From Pegoplata infirma (taxonomy: Eukaryota > Arthropoda > Insecta > Diptera > Anthomyiidae), in assembly GCA_963921195.1 (NCBI GenBank), contig OY992537.1:208261736-208325735 (forward strand): a DNA stretch of 64,000 nt. The letters run 5' to 3'. Shown here one piece after another: positions 55,302 to 64,000 of the stretch. Position 1 is the first letter of the stretch; every line of letters begins with the position of its first letter. The notes under the pieces were generated by a model. The model was given only the letters and a program-made list of their open reading frames with translations. It ran no database searches and was not told where the DNA came from. Made by a program: the position numbers and the translations under genes.

Positions 55302-56836
55302 GGGTTGGCAACCGAAACGAATAACGGTATCGGTAACGGTATTGGTATTACATATTTTTTATATCGGTAACGGTAAAGGTAACGGTATTTTCGATTATTT
55401 CGGTAACGGTGAACCGTTACCGAAACATCAATACCGGTACGTACCGGTATTATAAATAAAATTTTACCAAGTCACAAATTTGCTAAAAACGCGTAAAAAA
55501 ATAAAAAATGTGTTTAAAAAAATTTAAAAAACTGCTAAATTCTGTACATTTTCTATACATAATTATATTTGTACTAGAATTAAATTCTATGAATTAACTC
55601 AGAATTAAATTAAAAAATTCACGGAATATTGTAATTCAACAGATACGAACTCATGATCGTAGAGACACCTTTGTACAACAAGCAAAAAATATATATTTTG
55701 AGTAATATGAGAGATCTGCATTTTAAGCCATGACCACGCGTGATTTGCTAAATGTATGTCTAGTTAATCTAGGTAGAATCTGCAGAAAAAACCGTCAGGA
55801 ATGCAGAAAAATCTGCTGATTTCAAATAAACAGCGTGAATATCGAAATTGAGTGGTACGTTGATAAAAAAAAATCGGCAGGATAAAAAAAACTTGGCAAG
55901 GATGTTTCAGGGGATGTTTTTTTAAGGGGTAGGGCGGCTGGTGTCGGAGACACACCTAATCAGCTGATTTTTTTTAACATTTGAATAATGTTTAGTTTTA
56001 ATCGTTTAAATTTGAATTAAAAAATTTTTAAAACTTTCTTAAAAAAATGTCAACAAAAATTTTTTTGCAAAATTGCAAAATAATCTGCTGAAATTTGAAC
56101 AAAAATAAATAATTATAATAAATTCAACAAACAGAGTCTGTAAAAATATAGAAAAAATTTGTTATTCTCTAAAAGACAGAATTTAAGTAAAATACCCATT
56201 TTAAAATCAGCTAAATTTCTAATTCAAACTAAAAGTTGTTTTACAGATTTTTCGACCGATTTTTTCTTCTGAGTGTACTAGTAGGGCTCATTATGTATTT
56301 AACTCCATAAAACAATCTCTCCACGCATAGCTGCATGGATGACACCGCCAGAAACACTTAGCGATTTGCCACAATTTCAGGATTGTCTCTTCCCACTGGA
56401 GAATGTTTACAATTCGTGGCACTCTCATTTCTCTTTGAAACATTTTAAGTGAATTGCGAATGTGATCTTTGGTTAGACCGATTTCCACATTTACTTTGCC
56501 AAAATTTTGTTTATTGCGAATGTGGTCATTGGTGGGACCGACATCCTCATTGGCTTTGTCCAAATAACAATACGATTGGCAATAAACATTTTTTTTTTTT
56601 AATTTACGTATATTAAAAATATTTTACTGTTTTTAATACAGAAAAAATAAGTAATATTAAGACAACCGAAACAAAACCGATATAATACCGGTAAATATTC
56701 GAATAAAGGTAACGGTTTTTTATCGGTAACGGTATTTAAAAATTTTTATTTCGGTATTGGTAACGGTAACGGTAGTCAATATCAAAGGGTTTTTAATCGG
56801 TAACGGTATTGAAAGGGTAACGGTAGCCAACACTGA
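55302..56836. mobile_element. hAT-like element with CGGTAACGGTA repeats
   Basis: The left CAGGGTTGGCAACCG and right (reverse complement CAGTGTTGGCTACCG) ends are of hAT type. Subterminal regions on both sides are packed with CGGTAACGGTATTGG-type repeats. The flanks do not show a matching 8-bp duplication. The interior (56,290-56,565, minus strand) has a 90-codon frame with a duplicated DHIRN motif and several Trp/Cys; it is not recognised and may be chance or captured DNA. Confidence 0.72.
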
Positions 56837-56837
56837 T

Positions 56838-57500
56838 ATGTTTATCATTCCATTTGTAACTCCTCGAAATATCGGTCTACAACCCCATAAAGTATATATA
56901 TTAATGATCCTCGATCGATTTTAAGTCGATCTATCGATGTCCGTCCATCCGTCTGTCTGTCTGTTGAAACACGCTGACTTTCGAAAGACTAATCCTAGGC
57001 TACTGTCGCTTGGAATATATTTTATAAGCGGATTGGTGAATTTCGACAAAGTTTTTTTTTTTTTTGAAAAGTTACGAGATAAAAAATATAATAAATAAGC
57101 AAAATCGTGAATTTCAGATTGGTTACACCTTTAAATTCACGTGCTGAAACCCTGTTAAAAATTTTTAGAAGCATTGCTAAGTCACAAACTTATTTTACAA
57201 CGTATTTTTGTCACTCAAAAATATTTTTACACTAAAAAAAAATTTACACTCGAAAAAAAATTTATACAAAAATAAAAAATTTACACTCGAAAAAAATTTA
57301 ATACAAAAAAAAAAAATTACACTCAAAAAAATTTTACACGAAAAAAAAAATTACACTCGAAAATAAATTTTGTAATTTTTTTTTTTGATCAAAAATTACT
57401 AAAAATAGATTTTTACTCTAAATAAAATATTTCTAATCAAAATTGTTAATTTTTTTTTTTCACTTTAGAAATTTATTCTTACTTCAAAAGGTCATTGTAG
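56838..57500 (+). mobile_element. DINE-1-like body, continuation after insertions
   Basis: From CATTCCATTTGTAACTCCTC through the CCCATAAAGTATATATAT block, a GTCCGTCCATCCGTCTGTCT core, one body block, and ACACTCGAAAAAAAATTTA words. The 3' hairpin is lost after the GTCATTGTAGAAGG word. Confidence 0.8.
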
Positions 57501-57554
57501 AAGGTCATTGTAAATTTTTGAAAAACACATAGCGGTTTTGGTTGGCGCACCGAC

Positions 57555-57605
57555 GATATGTTTTTTTTTTGTTTTCATTTGGTACGGAATGTCTTATACA
57601 CATAG
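57555..57605. repeat. Diverged foldback terminus
   Basis: TTTTCATTTGGTACGGAATGTCTTATAC is a diverged relative of the TTTGGTGTGGAATGCCTCAT terminus. Confidence 0.4.
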
Positions 57606-58076
57606 TAGAAACATTGTGCAAAGAAATGTTTTTCAACCAAATAATAACACGTCAAAAATTAACAAACCTCAGCAAAAAAAAAAAAAATAGAAAATTTGTA
57701 GAATTCTATTTTTGTTGCTGTAAGGGAAATAATAATTTAAAAAAAAATATAACATTCAAGAAATATTATACTTTATAAAAGATTATTAAAATAAATAGAA
57801 AGCCAAACATTTTTGAAGAAAAAAAATAAAAATCCAGTCCTTTTGCTTCTTTCAAAAGAAAACAAACTCAATGATGAAGAACAAATTTATTTAGAAATTT
57901 TTTACGCTTGGCTACAAATAGGGGGAAAAAAGTGAAAAACCACGAAATTCTTTTAAAAAAGTTTTCATATTTTTTTTTATATTCAACTAAGCACGTCATA
58001 GAAATTGTATCTTAAGCACTGACTTTATGATTTTTATATTTAAGAATAAAAAACACAAAAAAATATAAAAACAAGT
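57606..58076. other. Unassigned A-rich DNA
   Basis: No gene or recognisable element. Confidence 0.4.
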
Positions 58077-58077
58077 T

Positions 58078-58488
58078 AAAAAAGTTAAATTTGGTCTGGT
58101 CGCATTTGTTGATACGTTTCACAATGTAAAAATTATTATTGCAAAAAACTTTATTTGAAAATTAAAAAAAAAAAAAATTTAAAAATTTTGAACAAATGTT
58201 TTTAAAAAAATTAAAAGAGAGATCAGTATTTTTTGAGTAGGGTTATCCTAGCTCGAGGTCATTTTTATTTTCTAATTACACTATAATATTTTCATCGAAT
58301 AATTTTTAAGAAAATTATTTTTTTTATTTTAAATTTATTTATATTTGTCATTTAGTAAATATATAAAAAACCCTATAGGTACAACGCTATTATCCAAAAC
58401 CCATACGATATTTCAATGAGTTACAAACGGAATGATAAACGTATATATACCCTCTACCCCAAATTGTAAGTGTAGTGTATAAAAAGGA
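58078..58488 (-). mobile_element. Short DINE-1-like element with internal replacement
   Basis: The left end ACAAGTTAAAAAAGTTAAAT with GGTCTGGTCGCATTTG and the right end GTTTGTAACTCATTGAAATA / TATACACTACACTTACAATT (minus strand) are DINE termini, but hairpins are degraded. The middle (58,245-58,400) is the dispersed repeat also seen at 48.7 and 49.6 kb, and the GTCY core is missing. Confidence 0.65.
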
Positions 58489-58489
58489 C

Positions 58490-59515
58490 AATTCAATGTT
58501 TAGTCAGGTTTAAATGAGCACACTTTGGATTTTGATTGAGTGTTGGTCTTTAAACTTAAAGTTTTTTTTTTTTTTGTATTTTTGGAATTTTCCTGCTGTT
58601 GGCTGATTTAAATATACATTTTTTTATGGGAAAACCTTGATTTTTTGTGTTATTTCTAACTTACAAACTATAACGACTACAGACCGAAAAATATTTTGTG
58701 TTGATAACAGAACTTTACATCATTCGATTGATTTAATTGAAGCGACCTGAAATAGATTTTGAATTTAAACAGTTATTTTTAATAAAAATTCGTCATAGTA
58801 AAATTTTTTGATAAACCTCTTCTTAAATAAAATTTACATTCCTTCCTTTTACAAAGTAAAACAAAAAATCTCAAATCATTTTGTAAACAACGATGTTTTA
58901 ATACTTTAAACTCTTCCTTTACTCCTCCTTCTTTACCTTCCGTTACTAATTTTGAAATCTTAAACCATATTGTTTTAAGCATACAAAACATAATTTTATG
59001 AGATTTAATTTGAATTTGTAATTAGGCGCAAATGTTATTTTTTGACATTTGACAGTAGTACAAACATTAAAAACAAAAATGTAATAACAGTTTTCTCCCT
59101 CTTCCTATTTCATTTATTCCCTTCCCTTAAAAATATAATTTAACAACCAACAAAGAGAAAAACTCCTGACTTTAACAGCACAAACAAAACTTTAAACTGT
59201 GTAATAAAGTAAAAAGTCAGCACGGGAAGGTGGTAAAGGCAGCCAAGTGGCAGGAGGTGAAAATAATGTAAGAAAAACCACTTTTCAAATCATATTGTAA
59301 GAAGGAAACAAACACAGCAAGCAGTCAGTTTTAAGGTGTGATTTAATATATTAAATATAATTTGCCATATAAAAGAGAAGACAGGTTGTTAATGACACAC
59401 ACACATTATAAAAGATGACTTATAAGGTGTTTAGACTGTCAACGACTGTCTGGAGTAGATTTTGGTAACTTGAGAATAGAAAGATAGTTTTATAGAGCGT
59501 GGCCTTATGTACTAA
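58490..59515. other. Unassigned, probably low-copy DNA
   Basis: Mixed AT-rich DNA without visible repeat homology. A purine-rich stretch GGGAAGGTGGTAAAGGCAGC lies near 59,224. No coding call is justified. Confidence 0.45.
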
Positions 59516-59529
59516 CAAGAAAGGTCTTT

Positions 59530-60420
59530 CACAGGGCACCCACCGATTGTCCTGAAACTTGCATATAGGAAAGAGGGGAGCAAAATAAGAGTTACCTGTA
59601 TTTTATAGCGTTCCAATCTCACATTTAGCGGGTCAAAGGGGAGGGGAAAAACGTTATTTTTTGAGGATTTTTTCCATTTCTTCAAAAGAAACTATATAAA
59701 CATTTTGTACAGGTCTAAAGGTGTTTTGAAGGCCTATCCAATGGTGTATTAGTCGTGGTAAAATTCGGTTTCGTTAAGTTCGTTATTGTCAAAAATGTGT
59801 AATCGTTGGGGTAGTTTATATGGAGATGTATAGACGTACGACCGCCAAAATCATATATAATAATCTCTATCAAAATAAAGCTGACTCGTATTTTCTTGTT
59901 TGGCGAAATTCCTGGCTTTTATACGGATTTTCCCGAAAGCCCGTATTTTTTCATAAGGTGGCAACCCTTTTTTAAATTTGAGATTGGGCAGCTAAAGAAA
60001 AAGGTAGGTATTATTTTTTCCCCCTCATTCCCATACTCAGATTACATGTTTCTTTATAGCGTTCCAATCTCACATTTAGAGGGTCAAAGGGGAGGGAGAA
60101 AAACGTTATTTTTTTTAGTTTTTTGGGGATTTTTCACATTTCTTCTAAAGAAACTATATAAACATTTTGTGCAGGTCGAAAGGTTTATTGAGGTCCTATC
60201 CAATGGTGTATTGGTCGTGTCCGAATTCGGCTTGGTTAAGTTCGTTATTGTCAAAAATGTGTAATCATTGGGGTAGTATATATAGAGATGTATATACTTA
60301 CGACCGCCGAAATCATATATAATAATCTCTATCAAAAATAAGCTGACCCGTATTTTTTCGTTTAGCGAAATTCCTGATAGTTCGGCTTTGATACGGATTT
60401 TCCCGAAAGCCCTTTTTTTT
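59530..60420. repeat. ACCCACCGATTGTCC family, copy B, with ~446-bp tandem duplication
   Basis: It starts GGGCACCCACCGATTGTCC as at 17,300. A unit beginning AGCGTTCCAATCTCACATTT at 59,612 repeats at 60,058. Both contain AAACTATATAAACATTTTGT, ATCCAATGGTGTATT and TACGACCGCCRAAATCATAT. Frames crossing it are not coding. Confidence 0.85.
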
Positions 60421-60424
60421 CTTT

Positions 60425-60606
60425 CATCGAAAAATTTTCTTTTTCATTATGTTTTTTTTATAATTTTTTTTTTTATAAATATTATGTAAATATAAATAAA
60501 ACGTAACATAATTATTTTTCAACACAATTTTTTTTTCATCAAAAATTTTTTTTCATCAAAAATTTTTTTTCATCAAATTTTTGTTCATAAAAAAATTTAA
60601 AATTTG
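60425..60606 (+). repeat. Poly-T / CATCAAA low-complexity tract
   Basis: Same type as at 24.7-32.7 kb, again directly upstream of a DINE-1 copy in plus orientation. Confidence 0.85.
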
Positions 60607-61584
60607 TTTATACCCTCCACTCTAGTGATAGAGGGTATATATAATTTTGTCATTCCGTTTGTAACACCTCGAAATATTGGTCTAGGACCGCATAAAGTAT
60701 TTATGATCCTCGATCGATTTTAAGTCGATCTAGCGATGTCCGTTCGTCCGTCCGTCCGTCCGTCTCTCTGTCGGTCCGTCCGTAGAAAACACGCTAACTT
60801 TTGAAAAACTTTACAGAGGCTACCAACATATATGTTGGTCATTTACCAGGTCAGGTTAGTATTGCAATCCAGCCAAATCGGTCCAGTGGTTCAAAAGTTA
60901 AGAGCAAAAGAGTAAATTTCGGCAAGGGTGTTGCGAGAACTTACGAGATAAAAAACACGATAACTTTCGAAAGACAATAATGAGACTGCTGAAGCTTGAC
61001 ATGTATCTTTGGTGTTCCCCATGTCTGTTTGGTATTTAATTTCAGCTCAATCGGTTCAGTGGTTCAAAAGTTATAAGCAAAACCCTGAATTTCAGATTAG
61101 TTTCATCTAAAATGCCACGTGTTTAACAAGTTTTAAAAGCATTGGTGGAAACTAAACAATGCTTTTCAAACTTGTTTAATTTTAAAGCAATGCTTTTTAA
61201 ACTTGTTTAGTTTTAAAAGCATTGGTAACTTAAAAATTACTTTCGAAAAAAATTTTACACTCAAAAAAAATTTTACACTAAAAAAAAAAATTTATTTTTT
61301 TTTTACGAAAATTACAAAATTTTGTGCACATACGGACGTGCATTCACTCAGAGATATTTTTACAGTAAAAAAACATTACACTCAAAAAAAAGTTTTACAG
61401 TCAAAAAAAAAAAATAGTAATTTTTCTTTTAAATGACAAAAAAAGAGATTTTTACTCAAAATAAAATATTTGTAATCAAAATTGTTAATTTTTTTCACGT
61501 TAAAATGTACTATCCTTTAAAAAAGGCATTGTGGAGGGTATTCATAGATTCGGCAAAGTCGAATTTAACTTTTCTACTTGTTTT
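60607..61584 (+). mobile_element. DINE-1-like element, full length, ~975 bp
   Basis: Complete: TTTATACCCTCCACTCTAGT, GTCCGTTCGTCCGTCCGTCC core, two body blocks, CATTGTGGAGGGTATTCATA, hairpin TTCGGCAAAGTCGAA, CTACTTGTTTTTTT. It is very close to the 6,463-7,498 copy, including a ~60-bp duplication of AACTTGTTTAATTTTAAAGC-like sequence. Confidence 0.9.
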
Positions 61585-61728
61585 TTTATCAATTTTTTTT
61601 TCCCATCAATTTTTTTTTCCCATCAAATTTTTTTTTTTATCAATTTTTTTTTTTTTTCATAAATTTTTCTTTTTTTCATAAATTTTTCTTTTTCATCAGA
61701 CTTTTTTTTCATCATTTTTTTAAAATTT
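61585..61728 (+). repeat. Poly-T / CATCAA low-complexity tract between two DINE-1 copies
   Basis: About 145 bp of T-runs separated by CATCAA and CATAAA. Confidence 0.85.
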
Positions 61729-61870
61729 TTTTATACCCTCCACTCTGGTGATAGAGGGTATATATAAGTTTGTCATTCCGTATGTAACACATTGAAATAT
61801 TGGTTTAGGACCCCATAAAGTATATATATTCATGATCCTTGATCGATTTTAAGTCGATCTAACAATGTCC

Positions 61871-61905
<35 letters not shown>

Positions 61906-62110
61906 CGTCTGTCTGTCTGTCTGTTGAAATCACGTTTTTGGCAATAATCCGGAACGGATTTAAACGCCTGGGGTACCAAAAGTTGCGGAATTTTCCTAGG
62001 AAGAAACTCATGTATTTTTTTTTGAAATCGGTTAAGTACTTTAAAAGTTATGAGTGACTTTGTGGAAAAAGTCTTATTGGTTTTCAACATAACCCTAAAT
62101 TAACTCATAT
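61729..62110 (+). mobile_element. DINE-1-like element, 3' end not found
   Basis: It has TTATACCCTCCACTCTGGTG and a long GTCTGTCTGTCTGTCTGTCT core (61,870-61,922). The body then differs from the other subfamilies (AATCACGTTTTTGGCAATAA, GGTACCAAAAGTTGCGG). No hairpin or ACTTG end is recognisable. Confidence 0.8.
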
Positions 62111-62590
62111 TTTGTGTAGATATGTACATAAGAAAGAATACGGAAATGAAAAAAAAAACGGAGAAAAAGAAAAAAATCTTTACAAAAAAACTTTAAAATA
62201 TGTAAAACAAAATCTAAATTTAATAAAAAAAAAGTTCGTTAAGTAATAATAAAAAAATTAATACATTGCATGTGTGTGTGTGTGTCCATTTTTTGCTTCG
62301 TCATATTAACGGGGTTGCCAGACTTTTTTTGGCTTTGTCGCCAAATCGGATGTAAAATATCGCCAAAATTCAATTTTGTTCAGATTTCTTAAAAAAAAAA
62401 TATTTTCATTTAAAAAAATAAATTTTGTTAAATAATAAAAGACCGAAATAAACTTTATGGCAAAAATCGCCCAAATCCGGAAAATTTAAATATAATAATA
62501 ATAATAATAATTTGATCCAATGATCAGTTTTTATTTATTTTTCCAATTTTTATTTACAACTCATTTTAAATAATTTTAACCTAACCGAGA
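62111..62590. other. Unassigned DNA with TG microsatellite
   Basis: Contains (TG)8 near 62,270, a GGGGTTGCCAGAC word that could be a hAT-like end, and (ATA)n near 62,490. No gene. Confidence 0.4.
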
Positions 62591-62594
62591 ACTG

Positions 62595-62708
62595 GTAACA
62601 ATGACCGTCGTCTCGTTGTAGCGAAATCGACCAAGGGTTTTGGTGGGAATCGAACCCACGACCCCCTGTTTCATAGGCTAGCACGCTACCAACTAGCCTA
62701 CAGGGGCC
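62595..62708 (-). mobile_element. tRNA-derived SINE with well-preserved boxes A and B
   Basis: The minus strand reads GGCTAGTTGGTAGCGTGCTA (box A) and GTCGTGGGTTCGATTCCCAC (box B), with a perfectly paired T-arm (GTGGG/CCCAC). The CCTATGAAACAGG segment could form an anticodon arm, but the acceptor ends do not pair properly, and TTTCGCTACAACGAGAC follows as in the 16.4 kb copy. A SINE head is therefore more likely than a working tRNA gene. Confidence 0.75.
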
Positions 62709-62754
62709 CCCTGTAATGTAACTGACTGAAGTTTTGCTATGACTGAAGTTTTGC

Positions 62755-63250
62755 CAACGTTGATTCTAAGGGGGTAAAAAGGGTAAAAAACTGTACTTTT
62801 GGTACTTTTTAAATTTCCTGATATAATGATCATAGAGACTTGAAATTTGGACTGTATATTCACCTCCCGGAATATAGATCCATTAAGGCTTGATTTTTGC
62901 CAGTGTTGATTCTAAGGGGGTAAAAAGGGAAAAATCTGTTCTTTTGGTACCTATTATATTTCCTTAAAAAAATGTCACATAGAATTGAAGTTTTGACTGT
63001 ATGTTCACCTCCCGGAATATAGATCCCCTAAGGCTGGGTTTTTGCCAATGATGTTTCTAATAGGGTAAAAAGGGTAAAAATATGTACTTTTGTTACATTT
63101 TATATTTCCTTAAATAATGGTACTAGAAAATGCAAATTTGCAGTGTCGGTTCACCTTCCGGAAAAAGGATTCACTAAGGCTCGGGTTTTGCCAATGCTGA
63201 TTCTACGGGGGTAAAATGGGTAAAGAAGTACTTTTGGTACTATTTTTCTG
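62755..63250. repeat. Tandem repeat of ~147-bp units
   Basis: About 3.4 units, each with GATTCTAAGGGGGTAAAAAG, TGTACTTTTGGTAC, TTTCCTKAWATAATG, TTCACCTCCCGGAATATAGA and CYAAGGCTTGATTTTTGCCA-like words (starts near 62,762, 62,909, 63,052 and 63,198). The order is shared with the 17.4-18.26 kb array. Confidence 0.88.
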
Positions 63251-63261
63251 TACCGTTTTCA

Positions 63262-64000
63262 AAAAGTACCTTTTATGAAAAGTACCTTTTATAAAAAGTA
63301 CCTTTTATAAAAAGTACCTTTTATAAAAAGTACCTTTTATAAAAAGTACCTTTTATAAAAAGTACCTTTTATAAAAAGTACCTTTTATAAAAAGTACCTT
63401 TTATAAAAAGTACCTTTTATAAAAAGTACCTTTTATAAAAAGTACCTTTTATAAAAAGTACCTTTTATAAAAAGTACCTTTTATAAAAAGTACCTTTTAT
63501 AAAAAGTACCTTTTATAAAAAGTACCTTTTATAAAAAGTACCTTTTATAAAAAGTACCTTTTATAAAAAGTACCTTTTATAAAAAGTACCTTTTATAAAA
63601 AGTACCTTTTATAAAAAGTACCTTTTATAAAAAGTACCTTTTATAAAAAGTACCTTTTATAAAAAGTACCTTTTATAAAAAGTACCTTTTATAAAAAGTA
63701 CCTTTTATAAAAAGTACCTTTTATAAAAAGTACCTTTTATAAAAAGTACCTTTTATAAAAAGTACCTTTTATAAAAAGTACCTTTTATAAAAAGTACCTT
63801 TTATAAAAAGTACCTTTTATAAAAAGTACCTTTTATAAAAAGTACCTTTTATAAAAAGTACCTTTTATAAAAAGTACCTTTTATAAAAAGTACCTTTTAT
63901 AAAAAGTACCTTTTATAAAAAGTACCTTTTATAAAAAGTACCTTTTATAAAAAGTACCTTTTATAAAAAGTACCTTTTATAAAAAGTACCTTTTATAAAA
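63262..64000. repeat. 16-bp tandem array, unit AAAAAGTACCTTTTAT, running off the window
   Basis: About 46 copies of the 16-bp unit are essentially identical; only the first (TTTTATG instead of TTTTATA) deviates. The array starts inside the last ~147-bp unit, right after TGTACCGTTTTCAAAAAGTACC, and continues beyond 64,000. Each unit includes GTAC and TATAAAA. It probably arose from the AAAAAGTACC word of the flanking repeat. Confidence 0.98.

Noticed and set aside
56291..56563. Minus-strand 90-codon frame as a hAT transposase
   Set aside because: No catalytic or zinc-finger pattern of hAT transposases is visible and it is too short; left as an unexplained frame inside a hAT-like element.
59896..60335. 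Overlapping open frames of 83-122 codons on both strands
   Set aside because: They cross a ~446-bp tandem duplication and its flanks; neither has recognisable domains and the copies do not keep the frame.
62610..62705. Functional tRNA gene on the minus strand
   Set aside because: Boxes A and B and the T-arm are good, but the acceptor ends do not pair and the downstream tail is shared with the 16.4 kb copy, which fits a SINE.

Overview
This window looks like AT-rich, repeat-dominated nuclear DNA from a higher dipteran (a schizophoran fly; blowfly- or housefly-like is my guess). The main reason is the abundance of INE-1/DINE-1-type elements. They have a 5' end starting TTTTATACCCTCCAC, a conserved block around CCCATAAAGTATATATAT, a GTCY microsatellite, subterminal inverted repeats (TACCCTCCAC / GTGGAGGGTA), a TTCGGC..GCCGAA hairpin near the 3' end and a terminal ACTTG(T)n. 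INE-1/DINE-1 is known from Drosophila as a Helitron-related, non-autonomous family. Other non-autonomous DNA transposons, foldback elements, tRNA-derived SINEs, satellite-like arrays and low-complexity poly-T tracts fill most of the rest.

Layout. 0-0.7 kb: degenerate ~60-bp repeat full of the palindrome TATCGATA. 1.4-2.7 kb: two DINE-1 copies head-to-tail. 2.9-3.2 kb: small broken coding relic of unknown family. 3.5-4.0 kb: ATATAA low complexity. 4.2-7.5 kb: foldback arm, a hAT MITE with an exact 8-bp target duplication, and a full DINE-1. 7.9-8.3 kb: a weak candidate for three tiny phase-0 exons. 9-15.6 kb: ~320-bp tandem units, DINE-1 and a foldback family with ends like GGTGTCACCC. 17.3-23 kb: ~130-bp tandem repeats and a cluster of MITEs with CACTMAAAA termini. 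24.7-32.8 kb: poly-T/CATCAA DNA carrying DINE-1 copies and a 1.2-kb palindrome. 32.8-34.2 kb: a hAT element nested inside another hAT element, both with intact 8-bp duplications. 34.25-34.84 kb: a CACAGTG-ended MITE. 35.5-37.56 kb: a 35-bp satellite array with an internal inversion. 37.6-44.5 kb: mostly unassigned DNA with two DINE-1 copies. 44.6-47.5 kb: a second 35-bp-family array and a 1.1-kb palindromic foldback interrupted by a palindromic Tc1/mariner derivative. 50-52 kb: inverted array of ~330-bp units. 53.1-54.35 kb: another foldback copy with a 5'-truncated LINE inside. 54.9-57.5 kb: a DINE-1 split by a MITE and a hAT-like element. 59.5-60.4 kb: a tandem duplication. 60.6-62.1 kb: two more DINE-1. 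62.6 kb: tRNA-like SINE. 62.75 kb to the end: a ~147-bp tandem repeat passing into a homogeneous 16-bp array that runs off the window.

I see no intact host protein-coding gene, rRNA, CRISPR array or operon. The only recognisable coding pieces are transposon remnants: the C-terminal part of a Jockey/CR1-group reverse transcriptase ORF at 53.4-54.1 kb, and a Tc1-like DNA-binding region at 45.6-45.9 kb with a mirror copy at 46.0-46.25 kb. The strongest observations are structural: nested elements with verifiable target-site duplications, several long palindromes and the satellite arrays. I did not find a clearly new biological system.
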